DNA of 64,000 bases from a virus: the IMG/VR virus record IMGVR_UViG_3300010885_054390, positions 1 through 64,000 of that record; one strand, given 5' to 3'. Numbering within the stretch: position 1 is the stretch's first letter; every line of letters starts with the position of its first letter. Both the position numbers and the translations under genes were made by a program. Shown here one piece after another: positions 51,201 to 59,500 of the stretch. Under the pieces are notes generated by a model, which worked only from the letters and a program-made list of their open reading frames with translations, did not search any database and was not told where the DNA came from.

Positions 51201-53588
51201 AGGAGTGGCAGTTTCTTGAGGTTGGCCCTCTCCTTTTGTTTCGACGGGCGCGACTGCGGCTGTAGCTGTTGTTGCTGCTTTTTTTGAGCTTTTCTGGAAA
51301 ATTTTCTCAGCTTTTTGTTTTTCATCTAGCAAACTATTAATAGCCTTTAAATGCTCCTTTACAACAGGCGAGTCTTTTGAGAGCCCGCGAACCGCACGTT
51401 GCCAGTAATCCTTCGCTGAAAGAAGGGACTCCTCCAAGATTCCGGCCTTCTGTTTGTCCATGTCTTTTCTGTTTTGCCAAGTATCTTCTGTGGTGACTCC
51501 AATCTTTTTCCTTTGAATCAACTGGCGAACAAACTCGCTGTAAAGATTGTTGCCGCTAAGATTCTCGTCACCGTATTGAGCGCGGGTGTCGCGGATTTCT
51601 TTTTCTGTCATCTGCGAGGCACCCTTTTCACCAAACTCTTTTCTCCACTGGCTAAAGGAAGTTTTATTTGGGTCTACCTCTCCGCGATTGATGGCCTGCT
51701 GATAAAGGTTTGCCCTTGCCTTTGTCATGTCTGTGTCGTGAATCAACTCTTCTGCCATTGCAGATATTAGATACGTTTGTCGCCTTTTTTCGGCTAGCTG
51801 TGCGTTACCACCCTTTTCTCCCTTAACTTTTTGGTCAATGCCTGAAAGCTCTTGCTTGAGAAGATCTAGGTTTATTTGAACTGTATTTTCTTCATTGGTA
51901 TCAATAGAGAAAGCCCTGTTATTGTCAGAAAACTTAATTGTGATCGGCTTGTCTGGGTTTGCTCCGAGCACATTGTAAGCTTCCTTCATTGCCATCCCGG
52001 TAAGCCTTTTTGCGCGGTTAAACGCGGACTCTTTTTGGGTGTTGTCTAGGCCGCTATGTAGGCTGTCAAAAGACTCCCTATCAAAAGTAAATGGGTTGTT
52101 GGCTTGTTCCTGCTCATCCCCCATTAGCTTAGTCATCAAGTTACTTTGATTCCGGAAATCTTGCATGGCCAAAGCCATTGATGTCTTGGGCGCGAAGTTG
52201 CGAAGCCTTTCAGCGACTAAGTCCGCCCTAGAAGATCCTCTCGCTGCTGCGATAACCGGTGCTCCACCTCCGACCTCCAAAGCGCCCTCCATAGCGATTG
52301 CATTTGGGTCTGTAATGTCTCCGTAGGCCAACTGCTGGCTAAGCGCCTCTCCACCCATTCCGCCCGTAACCTCAGTTAAAAATAAACCGCCAGTTTCAGC
52401 TACCTTCCGAAGCCTGCTTACCCCTTTTAGGCCAGCCTTTACAGCGGTGCTCTCGAAGGCGGAGGATAGCCCAAAGGTGGCAAGAGCCGTTAGCCCGTCA
52501 ACAACGCCCACCGGAACGCCCTTTTCATTTGCGGCCTGCTTAACCTTGCCCATCAGCTCTTCGTTCTGCATTGCTGCGACAAGTTGCTCGGGGTCGTTTA
52601 CGTTAATCCCGTCAAAGCCGGGTGTGGGATCTTTTAAAGGCTCCTTGCCATTCTTTACCCGCTCAATGTTCTTAGCCCGAATATCCTTTTGAATCTCGCC
52701 ACTCAAAAGCCCCATTAACGTCCCCGAATATTCCAGCTCGTAGGAGCTCTTTCCTGTAGCGGTGGCTACGCCCGTCCTGAAGCCCTGCTTTGCGCCTTGA
52801 ATGGCCCCCGGAATCGCGCCCACACCGTCAAAGGCGACTCCCACCCCAGCACCAATTCCCGCCCCAGCAAGGGTCTGCCCCACAATGGCGTCTGCATTAG
52901 TGGCAATCTTTGGGGTAAGCATCGAGAGCTGCTCGACCATAGCCCCAGCAAAATTGGGTAGAACCGACTTCGACAAAAAGATGTCCCCAACTGTTTCCTT
53001 TGGCGGGGCCAGTTTTGAGATCTCTTCGTTTAAACGCTTAACATCTGAGGCGGCTTTTTCCATGCCGCTTTGATCTTTTTCAGCCGCAGCTTTTTCCAAG
53101 GCTTCGGTGGCCTCGGACAATTGGTACTGCTTAAATCCGTAGGTTCCGCGCTCAAAAAGTTCTGGGCCATTAAAAACGTATTTCTCCAAGACGTTTCTGT
53201 CGGGCCTGTCCAACTGGAAGGCCTTCTCAATCTGTTTAAACTGATCGTTAAGTTGTTTTCTGCCTGTTGCCGTTTGGAGGGCTCCCGTTGGCTCAACGGC
53301 TTGAAGAGTTTTTCCGCGCCAAGTGTCAAAGAGTTCTTTTTTCTTTTCGAAGTCAGCCTTATCAAAGTTTGAGGCTACCTGATAATCGTTCCAGCTTTGA
53401 GGCCCGTTTTGTTGAGCCGGCTCTGTCGCAACCTGTTCTGCTGGGACCTCTTGCGAGGCTTCTTCCGCTGTAGCTAGCGATGAAAGTTTTTGATTTATCT
53501 CCGGTGTAAGCTTGTCGAGCTCTTCTTGAGTTATGTCTTCGGGGAGGTCAAGGTTCACTTGCCCCCTACCGGGGATGTCTACTAACAT
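42201..53588 (-). CDS. Giant polyvalent internal-virion protein, 3795 aa
   Basis: Single uninterrupted frame. Approximate residues: 232-275 Gly/Ala-rich membrane-active stretch; 612 EELIHD, possibly a zincin-like site; 1453-1466 conserved SSAIRYEG...DSHAGE block; 1950-1970 HDLFGH...GFGPRGEENAW; 2660-2825 an ADP-ribosyltransferase-like PolyVal/MuF-C segment ending FVVFNADQ; 2850-3085 a helical block ending YVPLKG; 3255-3640 a large polyvalent-associated domain (LPD38-like) beginning SPEFFFTNPIRDLQTAAFN. Such proteins are packed in the capsid and injected with DNA; the enzymatic parts modify or protect at entry. [DE]xx[LIF]GAA motifs recur at block boundaries. Domain names other than the ART-like and LPD38-like calls are tentative. 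Confidence 0.8.
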   Translation of the reverse strand: MLVDIPGRGQVNLDLPEDITQEELDKLTPEINQKLSSLATAEEASQEVPAEQVATEPAQQNGPQSWNDYQVASNFDKADFEKKKELFDTWRGKTLQAVEPTGALQTATGRKQLNDQFKQIEKAFQLDRPDRNVLEKYVFNGPELFERGTYGFKQYQLSEATEALEKAAAEKDQSGMEKAASDVKRLNEEISKLAPPKETVGDIFLSKSVLPNFAGAMVEQLSMLTPKIATNADAIVGQTLAGAGIGAGVGVAFDGVGAIPGAIQGAKQGFRTGVATATGKSSYELEYSGTLMGLLSGEIQKDIRAKNIERVKNGKEPLKDPTPGFDGINVNDPEQLVAAMQNEELMGKVKQAANEKGVPVGVVDGLTALATFGLSSAFESTAVKAGLKGVSRLRKVAETGGLFLTEVTGGMGGEALSQQLAYGDITDPNAIAMEGALEVGGGAPVIAAARGSSRADLVAERLRNFAPKTSMALAMQDFRNQSNLMTKLMGDEQEQANNPFTFDRESFDSLHSGLDNTQKESAFNRAKRLTGMAMKEAYNVLGANPDKPITIKFSDNNRAFSIDTNEENTVQINLDLLKQELSGIDQKVKGEKGGNAQLAEKRRQTYLISAMAEELIHDTDMTKARANLYQQAINRGEVDPNKTSFSQWRKEFGEKGASQMTEKEIRDTRAQYGDENLSGNNLYSEFVRQLIQRKKIGVTTEDTWQNRKDMDKQKAGILEESLLSAKDYWQRAVRGLSKDSPVVKEHLKAINSLLDEKQKAEKIFQKSSKKAATTATAAVAPVETKGEGQPQETATPLETLQPDASTQGSEAVPATLEPQQPSRLATLQAKFDETSNKIAEIEASPVPDEVELEQDRYRQLDALNVVRDNIRKEIEAEKIKAPAPKAKATPVPKPAKKETPAKVNPSSLKRFQARGKYGSVRLVFPDQNSADAYDSGRRRDGKDRKKDSATLQKRETTIRNLVAKKILGDPVQASQKLTEYRQMIRDSIVKAKEGDEVPIPSFEAFVGKSKPQEQKAQMPDEPTLSIPEDEETLGAAPVTRETPRGQEAAQGQYFNSIDVTVNSKMGEDVNPNADKILDSLINDPEMVNETVKYFAGYIRNNPVFKFELERMGIKTPSEVANEALIYLMTASRETNFPENGSKEEQKTAVFRSIKNKLSRLISTELEQKLKKGPSDKTETPIQQQVDEQSDPQMEEDVTPQIDASVEDQATVLPDEDPNAPTFTDSMDESQKVASINPETGQAKTAVTANWGDRLGEQVPDTIESQEVPEYTDAAFDENGQAVLSVEPEILDKISRESKESVGQKLNKIIAEAPFTGAEKEIFDNVFRGNLQAKFNPYSQKIEITGYFESEKDATRTRNLSSGEKKRRQRARERVEKWMSETLRPSMIKEIGTLRFANASPGILKKLGLKRYRLGDVLGAAKITPEPNTKAIDKLPDFDPYWMGPKGEIIPVESSAIRYEGMDSMDSHAGEMIMWLQENEPEIYKDLQQKYGYSLGKNVNNEMFSRGWLRMTNDGNNILLEGKPGRDQIDLLIQKAISLELGVVHDRWPAKSKTLFKPLTPGQISNVVGEMDIFGAAKVAVAAMRDRNFKSLKNADNLAETRFAKRGKNLMKLASIFGYNITDPTNTVGGWDNPDVGLQLEPSVVFTLPEGDPKPLAALLASNPFSTPEVQRAVYIFDTNVTNPTDVEHEIVFKDRSGLNKFVANARKLGFEDGFGIDTASNTLYLGVQQNEQTQDRITKFFEAYKGLIKEARSELGQIQVIEQQDYSGLLEQLGNRLQDIPDDFTKGLAAYHLGVSRAAIGGGSVGESASPQANRRVRGWSKAQSSARLLRQAKEASRRGPIMVDHIWVPVRKEEATKIAEAYENLPDFDPSEEVKKAYESLASEIEEQWKFATEKMGMRFEPWTKEGQPYETSSEMRKDVRSNNRLFYFTGGESHPYLGKRDENGVSLNEKLRAIHDLFGHAAEGYGFGPRGEENAWIKHSQMFSDNAQRALTTETRGQNSWFNFGPHRYSLLNSDIKSEKGTAPYAKQKVALLPEEFTKWQRIPEVELVIMAKTYAKRSAPEYDPITGKRLPGMTAQEIELLPEMMYPEKKLNYSGVKKDDEKYLAEQKRLAEIRRNEPAPWEVEAPKQDTTIGAASPSQQLLRSVAGFNFPLRRMKGFQKMSFARKMESENYWTDVNEKNRTLQNVISDFSVFENNTAVLDFWNDLLGSFSASTKESFQTNLLRAINASSENKDRVLAATASMFKVPLMRTKAGEAFVMMPGVGGNLALMESNGKFTYVETAKLSPDEGYMAANRLDANKFASGRLPQVPKNGTAERVLFDDAYKKLAEAYRFNGSPEILKDAASFVAKYVPSEDLVRFLQTANGATFEDAKEIVYGDRLHAARITPIEPSEIELTEIGATTFNPENPVSGLMTAKGALIEGGNFDSISETELFSKKDLSNFKKNWLQVEVSDAGLKVTGPKEPTDEQQMQLAKVVGYAKKPVFLNGKAFDYKKAIRKNAFIDSFVRRIEESYLEADDQIDENGNYRVGLLDNPDFRRRNYDLFKQIEKFRNSAEAFNNTMEKVVADFQEEGLDRGTFDRLRTIFKGDSVPALTAVLTHEVFPSISPASRDFIASRLPYFLKATPDSEVLNLVTKLKEFKDWFGNSKVTRPDGSPAVQYYVATSDIRAPNTLSTPGGALTYSRDQVRADDVQFSVAQAYQKDGKPRMKTPVFVRAENPLRMASVPEHVFDGSVFIKEAIVPMLSKAIADQTGMKLSEVSERIKTTADAIEEQSYPHLADSTAFANTFFQGVLKGFGFDSIELGEANTDDKAQNSRFVVFNADQLKLANGLNSDFTSSPDILGAAPIGGFKYQPENKVFFDESKVPFLPRFARELLGKYVTNADKILGLRRFWQDRFIDLKKIQESIEKQIGEPLPDSLNAYQLEELYHGKVGARLTDFNENIVEPILQKLRSSGISTAEIEEFMYALHAKERNARIRLINPMPPEPYFPGEDATPEELAKYNKAKKNKEYIEQLHERGSGMTDAEADDLIAKYKADDRATQLEESRQMIRQMIDGALRQRLDEGLISRPLFEALTDRYKDYVPLKGIPGATAEEIATSGQATGKGFNIRGEEVKPTLGRLSRAENILAYAMNSAAAGIVRAEKNVLGNALYELVQAYPDSDLWEIAKPQTVRRLVTRKDPESGEAFQYARDFIDPTWMNQDDIFATKINGETKFIRIKNPDLVRNLKNGGINSENWSSKVVGALATFNRLLSITRTGLSPEFFFTNPIRDLQTAAFNLSAEQYKDLSGRVVKSVLSLKPLRTSLAEEFNPNSTQDEWGDSYRAFLKAGGKLIGWVTGDIETQIKDIQKIVDGKDPNSAQKFLKASSNWIEKMNGGVENATRLAVFHHARELGATDQQAAAIARNATVNFTKKGEAGPVFNSIYLFFNASLQGSARLVQSVATSPKVRKLAVGAVTSGLLASMFNEASGGDDEDGESFWSKVPEFKKRTNIIIMLPGTKGRYVSLPLPYGYNTFWHTGNILSDLVLGKKTNGNTAVRMAETLMESFNPIGGARNLLSSLTPTVFQPLTDIYLNQDWAGRPITPSDFPGDASPTPASEKYFNSVTPAFKHLTKFMNEISGGNEVREGALSFSPEYMDYFAGYLTGAVGSTILRVASLPEKILNPNESLGLNDIPILRRFVGEQPSYADYERFSAIRQAAYTAIEEQKLLGGRGDTEGAQKASEKYAAEINVYPIVRSASGQLQKVKQQLKAIQKQSEEGGDDRSAEIKALKDRQKEIIMGVSKAYNEELSRQKN

Positions 53589-53594
53589 GACGTT

Positions 53595-55295
53595 TTATCC
53601 CACTCCGTAACCTTCAAGGGTAACGTCTACCATTCTAACTCCCTTTCGAGTAGTAACTTTTCTAAAAACTTTTCCGTCGATAACTTGCAGGTTGGGGTCG
53701 TTAGCAATCTTCACATCACTAGGATTAGAGAAACCGCTTGGGCTATACAATATTTTTCCTTTAGTTGAGCCAAGATCATTTGTTTCCTTTTTTGGGGTTG
53801 GCCTTACGGGAGCTACTGCATCTTGGCCCGCCTCAACTGCAACTACTGTTCCGTCTTCCTTGCGAACAAACTTTAATGAAGGAGTAGTGGAGCTGCTTGA
53901 TTTTTTGGGGGCCGGCTGTTGTTGTGGTGCGGGAGTTGCTGGCTGGGCCTGTTGTTGCTTCGGTGCTGGCGCACCCGAAATTACATTCGGAACCGCTCCC
54001 CCGGTCTTCTTGGCTCCCTTTGCTGCCATAATCCGCTCGTAGCCGACTGTCTTTGGCAGGTTCGGATTAGAGTTTAGTTTATCAACGTAGTCGCTTTCGT
54101 ACGAAGCAAGTTTTCCCTCAAGTTGTTTTTCGGTTACCGCTACTTGAGTTTTTGGGTCTGTATAGGTAGTCACGCCTGCTGACTTCATTGCTGCGAGCTG
54201 TGCGTTTACTTCCGATATATTTTTTTCAATATCGTCTAAGCTTTTTTTATCTTCAATGGCCATCTTTCCGGCAAAGCTTTCTCCCGTGGATACGCCAGTC
54301 GGAACTGTTCCCTCAACTTCAACACCTTTCGGGCCAGTAGTAATTTTGGAAGTCTTGATTCCGACGGCCATGTTATTAGACACTCCTTCACGAAGCAGTT
54401 TTCTTTGTTTAAACGTATCGGGATTAAACTGGCTGGCCTCGTAAACAAGTTGCCCAATTTCCTCTGGATCTGGCTTGTTGTGATCCATGTTCAGGAAATA
54501 CTTTTGCATTTTGTTCTTAAGCATAAATGCTTTTTCAAATTCTTGCTGACTCATGTCTTCTCGGAAGCTTAGGGCGGCATTAAGGTTCATTCTTGAATCG
54601 GAAAACTCTTTAATCGTTGATTCTTTGGCCTGATACAAATCTGTTGCTCGCGCTTCTTTTCTTGCGTCATCCAAAACTTTTTCAAAGGCAGAAGACATTT
54701 CCGGACTGTATCGGGTTTGACCGGTTGCGTCAGTAAATTGAGACATTGACGGATCGGCCCTCATTGTTTCCAATTCTTTATAGGCAAGAGCTCCGTCTTC
54801 ACCTCCGCTTTTAACTCGCGCTACCAAAGAGCCGAGTCTGTCCTTAAAGTCCATTAGCTTTGGCGTTCCAACTCTTGCGGCTGCGTATTGGTCGACCGCC
54901 TCTGCTGTTTTTAAAGAGTTTAGCTGAGACTGGTTGCGAAGATTCTCGGTTGCAACCACTTGCTGGGTGTAGCTTTGAGCAGTTTTGAGGGCTTCGATCT
55001 GACGAAGGTTCGCGAAGAAGTTATTCCCACTTCCGTCGTTTACTGGATACAGAATGTTGTTTATACGATCTTCTTCCGCTGATCTGCGAATATCCTGCAT
55101 TTGCTTCATTGCTTGGAGCTGTTGCATTTGATTCTGTTGATAAGCGCCCTGAAGCTGGACGGCTCCAAGGGTAGACTGGTTTTGACGAATTTGCTGATCG
55201 GTATAAAGATTCGGATCTCCGTACTTGTCCCACCCTTGTTCGCGAAGTCGGAAAGCTTCTTGTAAAAATCCTGAGTTGAAGTTAGCGTCTGGCAT
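53595..55295 (-). CDS. Internal-virion-like coiled-coil protein, 566 aa
   Basis: Gln-rich coiled N-terminal half (YQQNQMQQLQAMKQMQDIRR), then Ala/Lys helices, then a Pro/Gln/Ala linker (about residues 430-470) and a small beta C-terminus ending EGYGVG. Position beside the giant polyvalent gene and the 401-aa protein resembles the three internal core proteins of T7-like podoviruses (gp14-gp15-gp16). Role in DNA ejection is inferred. Confidence 0.55.
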   Translation of the reverse strand: MPDANFNSGFLQEAFRLREQGWDKYGDPNLYTDQQIRQNQSTLGAVQLQGAYQQNQMQQLQAMKQMQDIRRSAEEDRINNILYPVNDGSGNNFFANLRQIEALKTAQSYTQQVVATENLRNQSQLNSLKTAEAVDQYAAARVGTPKLMDFKDRLGSLVARVKSGGEDGALAYKELETMRADPSMSQFTDATGQTRYSPEMSSAFEKVLDDARKEARATDLYQAKESTIKEFSDSRMNLNAALSFREDMSQQEFEKAFMLKNKMQKYFLNMDHNKPDPEEIGQLVYEASQFNPDTFKQRKLLREGVSNNMAVGIKTSKITTGPKGVEVEGTVPTGVSTGESFAGKMAIEDKKSLDDIEKNISEVNAQLAAMKSAGVTTYTDPKTQVAVTEKQLEGKLASYESDYVDKLNSNPNLPKTVGYERIMAAKGAKKTGGAVPNVISGAPAPKQQQAQPATPAPQQQPAPKKSSSSTTPSLKFVRKEDGTVVAVEAGQDAVAPVRPTPKKETNDLGSTKGKILYSPSGFSNPSDVKIANDPNLQVIDGKVFRKVTTRKGVRMVDVTLEGYGVG

Positions 55296-55307
55296 AATTA
55301 AAACCCT

Positions 55308-56513
55308 TTAGTTGGCCCCGCCGAACAAAGAGCCGGCGAGAGATCTACTACTTGTACCGAACATTCCACCCAAAAAATCTCCGTAGGCGCTGAACATATT
55401 GCCCATATTTGCAGACTTTCTTGACCCACCCAAGCCACCCGCTGATCCGTAATAACCTGAAAGTCCCGGGTCGTAATAGTTCCCGCCAGTCCCGCCCCCT
55501 TGAGTCCCAACAAATACTGGCATTGTAGAAGCTCCCGTCGGGGCTGTGGTCAGATACTTTTGCTGATTGCCTGCAATCATTGTTGGGTTTGAGGCCGCAA
55601 CCGAAGTAGGCACTATATTTGCATTCGACATTGCCTGCATATTAGGCCCAGCTCCTAGCATTTGGTAAGTTGGATTCTGAAACTGAGGCATAGACATCAT
55701 TTGCTGCGGGGCAGCGTTTGTTCCACCTCCGTAGCCACCGTACCCGCCGCCAGCGCTTCCAAGTCCAGTGGAGCCGCCCATTCCCAAAGCGTTTAAACCT
55801 TGCTGTGCCATTCCGCCTGCGAGTCCACCGGCAAACATATTTGCGGCTCCGCTAATTGCATTAAATGGAGCTGTTACAACCGAACTTACCATATTAAATG
55901 GAGCCGATACAATTGATCCGATGGTATTGCTAACCAAGTTCTCAAAGGGGCTCTTGAGCTGAGAGTTGTAGTACGCAATCTGCTTGTTCTGATTATTAAT
56001 GTTATTGTTGTAGTAAGTCTCTTGGTCAATTCGGTTAGCCAAAGTCCCAAAGTCTACGCGATACTGGGAGCCGGAACCCTCGGGCGTTAGAGCCCTGCCA
56101 AAATCTAACATTTGACTTGTATAGTTTTGGCCCTGCTGTTGAAGGTTTAAACGTTGTAGGCCTAAGTTTTGGAGCAAGTCAAACTGCGTCATTTCTCCGG
56201 CAGCCGTACCTCTTCCGCTTAGCCCAGCGTAAGCGGCATCTTTTTGAAGTCCGTACAAAGTGTCGGCTGGTAGTTCCCCTTTTTGGAAGGATTGAGCTAT
56301 TTCGCCAAACCGGCCCATGTTAGATTCCAGACCGGGAACCGCACTATAGACGTTACTTTGGTAGGCTTTGTTAAAGTCATCGGCAAGCTTTTGATACCTA
56401 CCCCAAGGTTGGGCCAAGTATTCGCTGTTTATAAGGTCTGAATTTGGTCGTATTTGAACGGGGCTGTACGACGGCATTGAAGGCGGTTTACTGAAAAAGT
56501 CAAAAAAGCCCAT
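55308..56513 (-). CDS. Gly-rich virion protein, 401 aa
   Basis: N-terminus MGFFDFFSKPPSMPSYSPVQ; a helical Gln-rich middle; a hydrophobic Ala/Gly segment (FNMVSSVVTAPFNAISGAAN, about residues 205-225); then Gly/Tyr/Met-rich low complexity. This layout is like membrane-interacting internal ejection proteins of podoviruses. The ATG has no ribosome site but a promoter-like pair directly upstream. Confidence 0.55.
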   Translation of the reverse strand: MGFFDFFSKPPSMPSYSPVQIRPNSDLINSEYLAQPWGRYQKLADDFNKAYQSNVYSAVPGLESNMGRFGEIAQSFQKGELPADTLYGLQKDAAYAGLSGRGTAAGEMTQFDLLQNLGLQRLNLQQQGQNYTSQMLDFGRALTPEGSGSQYRVDFGTLANRIDQETYYNNNINNQNKQIAYYNSQLKSPFENLVSNTIGSIVSAPFNMVSSVVTAPFNAISGAANMFAGGLAGGMAQQGLNALGMGGSTGLGSAGGGYGGYGGGTNAAPQQMMSMPQFQNPTYQMLGAGPNMQAMSNANIVPTSVAASNPTMIAGNQQKYLTTAPTGASTMPVFVGTQGGGTGGNYYDPGLSGYYGSAGGLGGSRKSANMGNMFSAYGDFLGGMFGTSSRSLAGSLFGGAN

Positions 56514-56520
56514 ATAGGTA

Positions 56521-56548
56521 TTTCTATGTTAAGGTTTTATCGAGTCAA
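56521..56548 (-). promoter_or_regulatory. Near-leaderless promoter for the ejection-protein genes
   Basis: On the minus strand TTGACT (56548-56543), 16-bp spacer, TAGAAA (56526-56521), then 7 bases to the ATG at 56513. Same geometry as 12889 and 41799. Confidence 0.5.
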
Positions 56549-56559
56549 TTCGCATTTGT

Positions 56560-59500
56560 TTAAATGGGGGTACCCCAGTTTAGGCCGCTAAATGTACCCG
56601 TGCGAAGGGAGCTGAAGAGAGTTCCGAGCTGAGCGGAGTTCATTACGTCATCTACCTGCCCCACCATCGCTATGTCCATTGGGCAGGCCACCCTAAATTT
56701 TTCGTAACTATATGGCACATAAACGTTATTGACGTATCCGTTGTACCATCCGTTTTGCAAATTATATATTGTGTCGTTATTGTGAGTTAACCCTACGCCA
56801 AGCCTTCTCCCAAATCGGTTTGAGTAAGACCCTCTCTTTTTTGTGGCGCGGATTATCTTTAGACTGTTTGATCCCGGCGTAAGCGAGACCACACCGCTTG
56901 TCCCGACACCCGCATAAAAATTTATTGTTGTGGGTCGCATATTGTCAATGCTTGAGCTTGTAGGCAAGTACGCACCATATCCTGCCGGATAAGCATTTGG
57001 CGTAAGGGTAGACGTGTAGCTAGCGTCCATATCTGAATTTGAAATTAGATTATTCGAAGCATCCCGAGTCTCAAAGGTAAATGCTAAGAAATAAAATAAA
57101 CCCGGAGCCAATGTTTTTGTTAAAGCTAATTCTTGTGAGAAGCCAAGTTTTCTTGTTGGTGCACTATATTTTACACCCCAAGAAGTTGTGTCGCACAGCT
57201 CATTCCAAGGGCCGGGATTTGTGAAATAAAGTGTTCTGTTGGAATTATCAAAGCCTTTGGTGTAAAGTAGCCACCCCAAACCGTTGTCGGTGTAGTAATT
57301 TGTGCTTGCGCCCCCAAACGGCAGAGTGCTTATTGTTTCCCAATCCGCACCTTGTGAGGCAATTACTTGTGGCGTAGTGGCTCCTGAAATTGCATCGGGT
57401 TGCGTCTCGGCCCAGTCTGGCCGAATTCTAAAAACCATAAAAAAGGTTGCCGCGTTAGTTGGCATGAGGGTGTCGGTGTCTAGATCCGTATTAGACGTAT
57501 TTTGATAAGCACCGATCCCATTGTATGCGCTTCGAAAAGGTTGACTTGGGGTAATCGAGCGATCCTCTTTTGTGTAGTATGTAAAAGTTGAGGAGGGCAT
57601 AGTTTCGTAGTACGCGTTTAAACTTACATTTGACGCCTCATTCGCATTCTTTGATAGCCTATTTGACGCCATCCAGTATTCTTTAGTCGGCATAACATTC
57701 GCATATTGGTTAGCATAGTTAGTTGAAAAATTTCTAATTAAAGGCTGAAACAATTCCCCAAAAAACACATTTGTTGTGTTGGTGGAGCTTTTCCAATCCC
57801 CGCCTTTTTGAAAAGTAAATGTATTTCCTGTTGTGTAAAATTTATCTAAGGATACAATTGCTGTTTGCGTTAGCTCCGTTTGCTTGCTGATAAAGCTTTG
57901 TTCGTACCGAAAGACTTGATCTTCTAAGGAAACTGCTGGCAAATAGCAAGTCTCTCCGCCTACCTTTAATTGAAAAAGATGCGTTAGATCTTTTTCTTTA
58001 TTGAAGTATTGATAGTAAGGGCTGGCTGTTGAGGCTCCCGACAAAGATGTTGGGTATTGTGATAGTACTGCGGTTGTGTTGAAATTAATTTGCTGCCTTA
58101 CTTCCAAAGATCCATTGACTTGCACTTGGCCGGGAAACGAAAGCCCCAATACAACATCTGCTGCATTTGATGTGGTTCTATTCCAAAAAGACTTTGTGGA
58201 GGTACTTAAAATATTTCCCCTTGAAAAAGAAGGTGATTTCGGAGTTGCAAAGCCGCGAATAAATTGCCTTGCTGTAAATACCTTTGAAGACCCCTTTAGG
58301 GATGAGGAAGCAAAATTAGTTATAAATGCCGCCTGCCGATAACCCCATCCGCCCAATGGTGAGTCAAAATAATAATTTGCCATAATATAATCTTGCTCGT
58401 TTTTTCCGTATAAATAAAAGCCTTTTCTAGAACCTACGTTATAAGTATCCCCAACAATCATGTCCGTATAGTGATCTACTACAGAGTTGTTGCCGGTGCG
58501 TAAAAAAGTCATAGAAACGGCATCCCCCGAAGAGAATTGAGTTGTATAAAAAGGCTCGATAGAAATTTCTATTGAAGGAGTTGTAAAGGTAGAGGTTGTG
58601 GGTGAAGCAGATGAAAAGTTATTGTAAGTTATAGTTCTTGTTTTTCTGTTCACCGAAAGAACGGAATAAGCTCCCGCAAAGTCCGACAGAGAACCCGTAG
58701 CGCGAACAACAAGGGGCTGATTTTTAACAACTCTTTCGTCAGAAATATCGGTTGAAGCTAAGTCGACGTTCCCCAACCAATTAGTGCCGTCCTTTAAAAC
58801 AATAGTTGTTACATTACTGGTTCTTTTAATTGAGGCTATATCCGACGAACCAATAACATAATTTGTTACACATATAAACTTTCGCTCCTGCTTTTTTATG
58901 ATTGTGCAGCTCACATTCTGAGCGCTTGCGGCTAGCAACGAAGCAAAAGTATCCCCTGATCCGCGACACATTTTGAGAACATAAGCAAATCTGCCGCTCC
59001 CGGTATCTGTTTTTCTAAATTCGCCGGAGTAATCTTCTGTAGCATAAAACGGCCCAGCAATTTGCATATCAGAACGTTTTTTTGTGACTCCGCCGACCCC
59101 GTTTACAGCCCCCTCAACCCATTGAATAGTGACGACGTCAAAATCGTAAATAGCTTCTGCGGGACCAGTTTTAGTTTCGGGCCTATAAATTCCGTTGCCT
59201 AATGAAATGTAGTTTGAATATCCATTTGAAGTTCCTAAGTCAAGCAGGCACTCAGTAGCTGATATTGGCGTAAATTTAATTGGGTCTTTGACAAATGTGG
59301 AGAGCTGATTGCCGTTGGCGTCGTATTGATACAATAGTTTTTCTTTTAATTGCAGGTCGGAAAGAGAGCCATTGGCGGGCATAATCATAGCGACTGTTGA
59401 TTTTGCAATTGAGCTAGGGAAAAGGGAAGACAGCAAATTTTTGATTGCTGTTATTTTTACCTGAAATGCGTCAATTTGAGCTTGAAGAGCAGAGCGAATG

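Larger units (their letters stand above)
1490..57624. repeat. Dispersed GTTTAAAC palindrome, at least 24 copies
   Basis: Starts read by eye: 1490, 2098, 25291, 26103, 27557, 29048, 30606, 32560, 34067, 38642, 39944, 40895, 42758, 44823, 45944, 47742, 48492, 48920, 53028, 53234, 54417, 55791, 56145, 57617. About one copy is expected by chance at this base composition. Copies lie in genes in different codon phases and in gaps, so selection acts on DNA, not protein. Related GTTTAACC/GGTTAAAC sites are also frequent (e.g. 26539, 29680, 30207, 34450, 36519, 52017). None of the exact copies lies between 2.1 and 25.2 kb. Confidence 0.85.
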
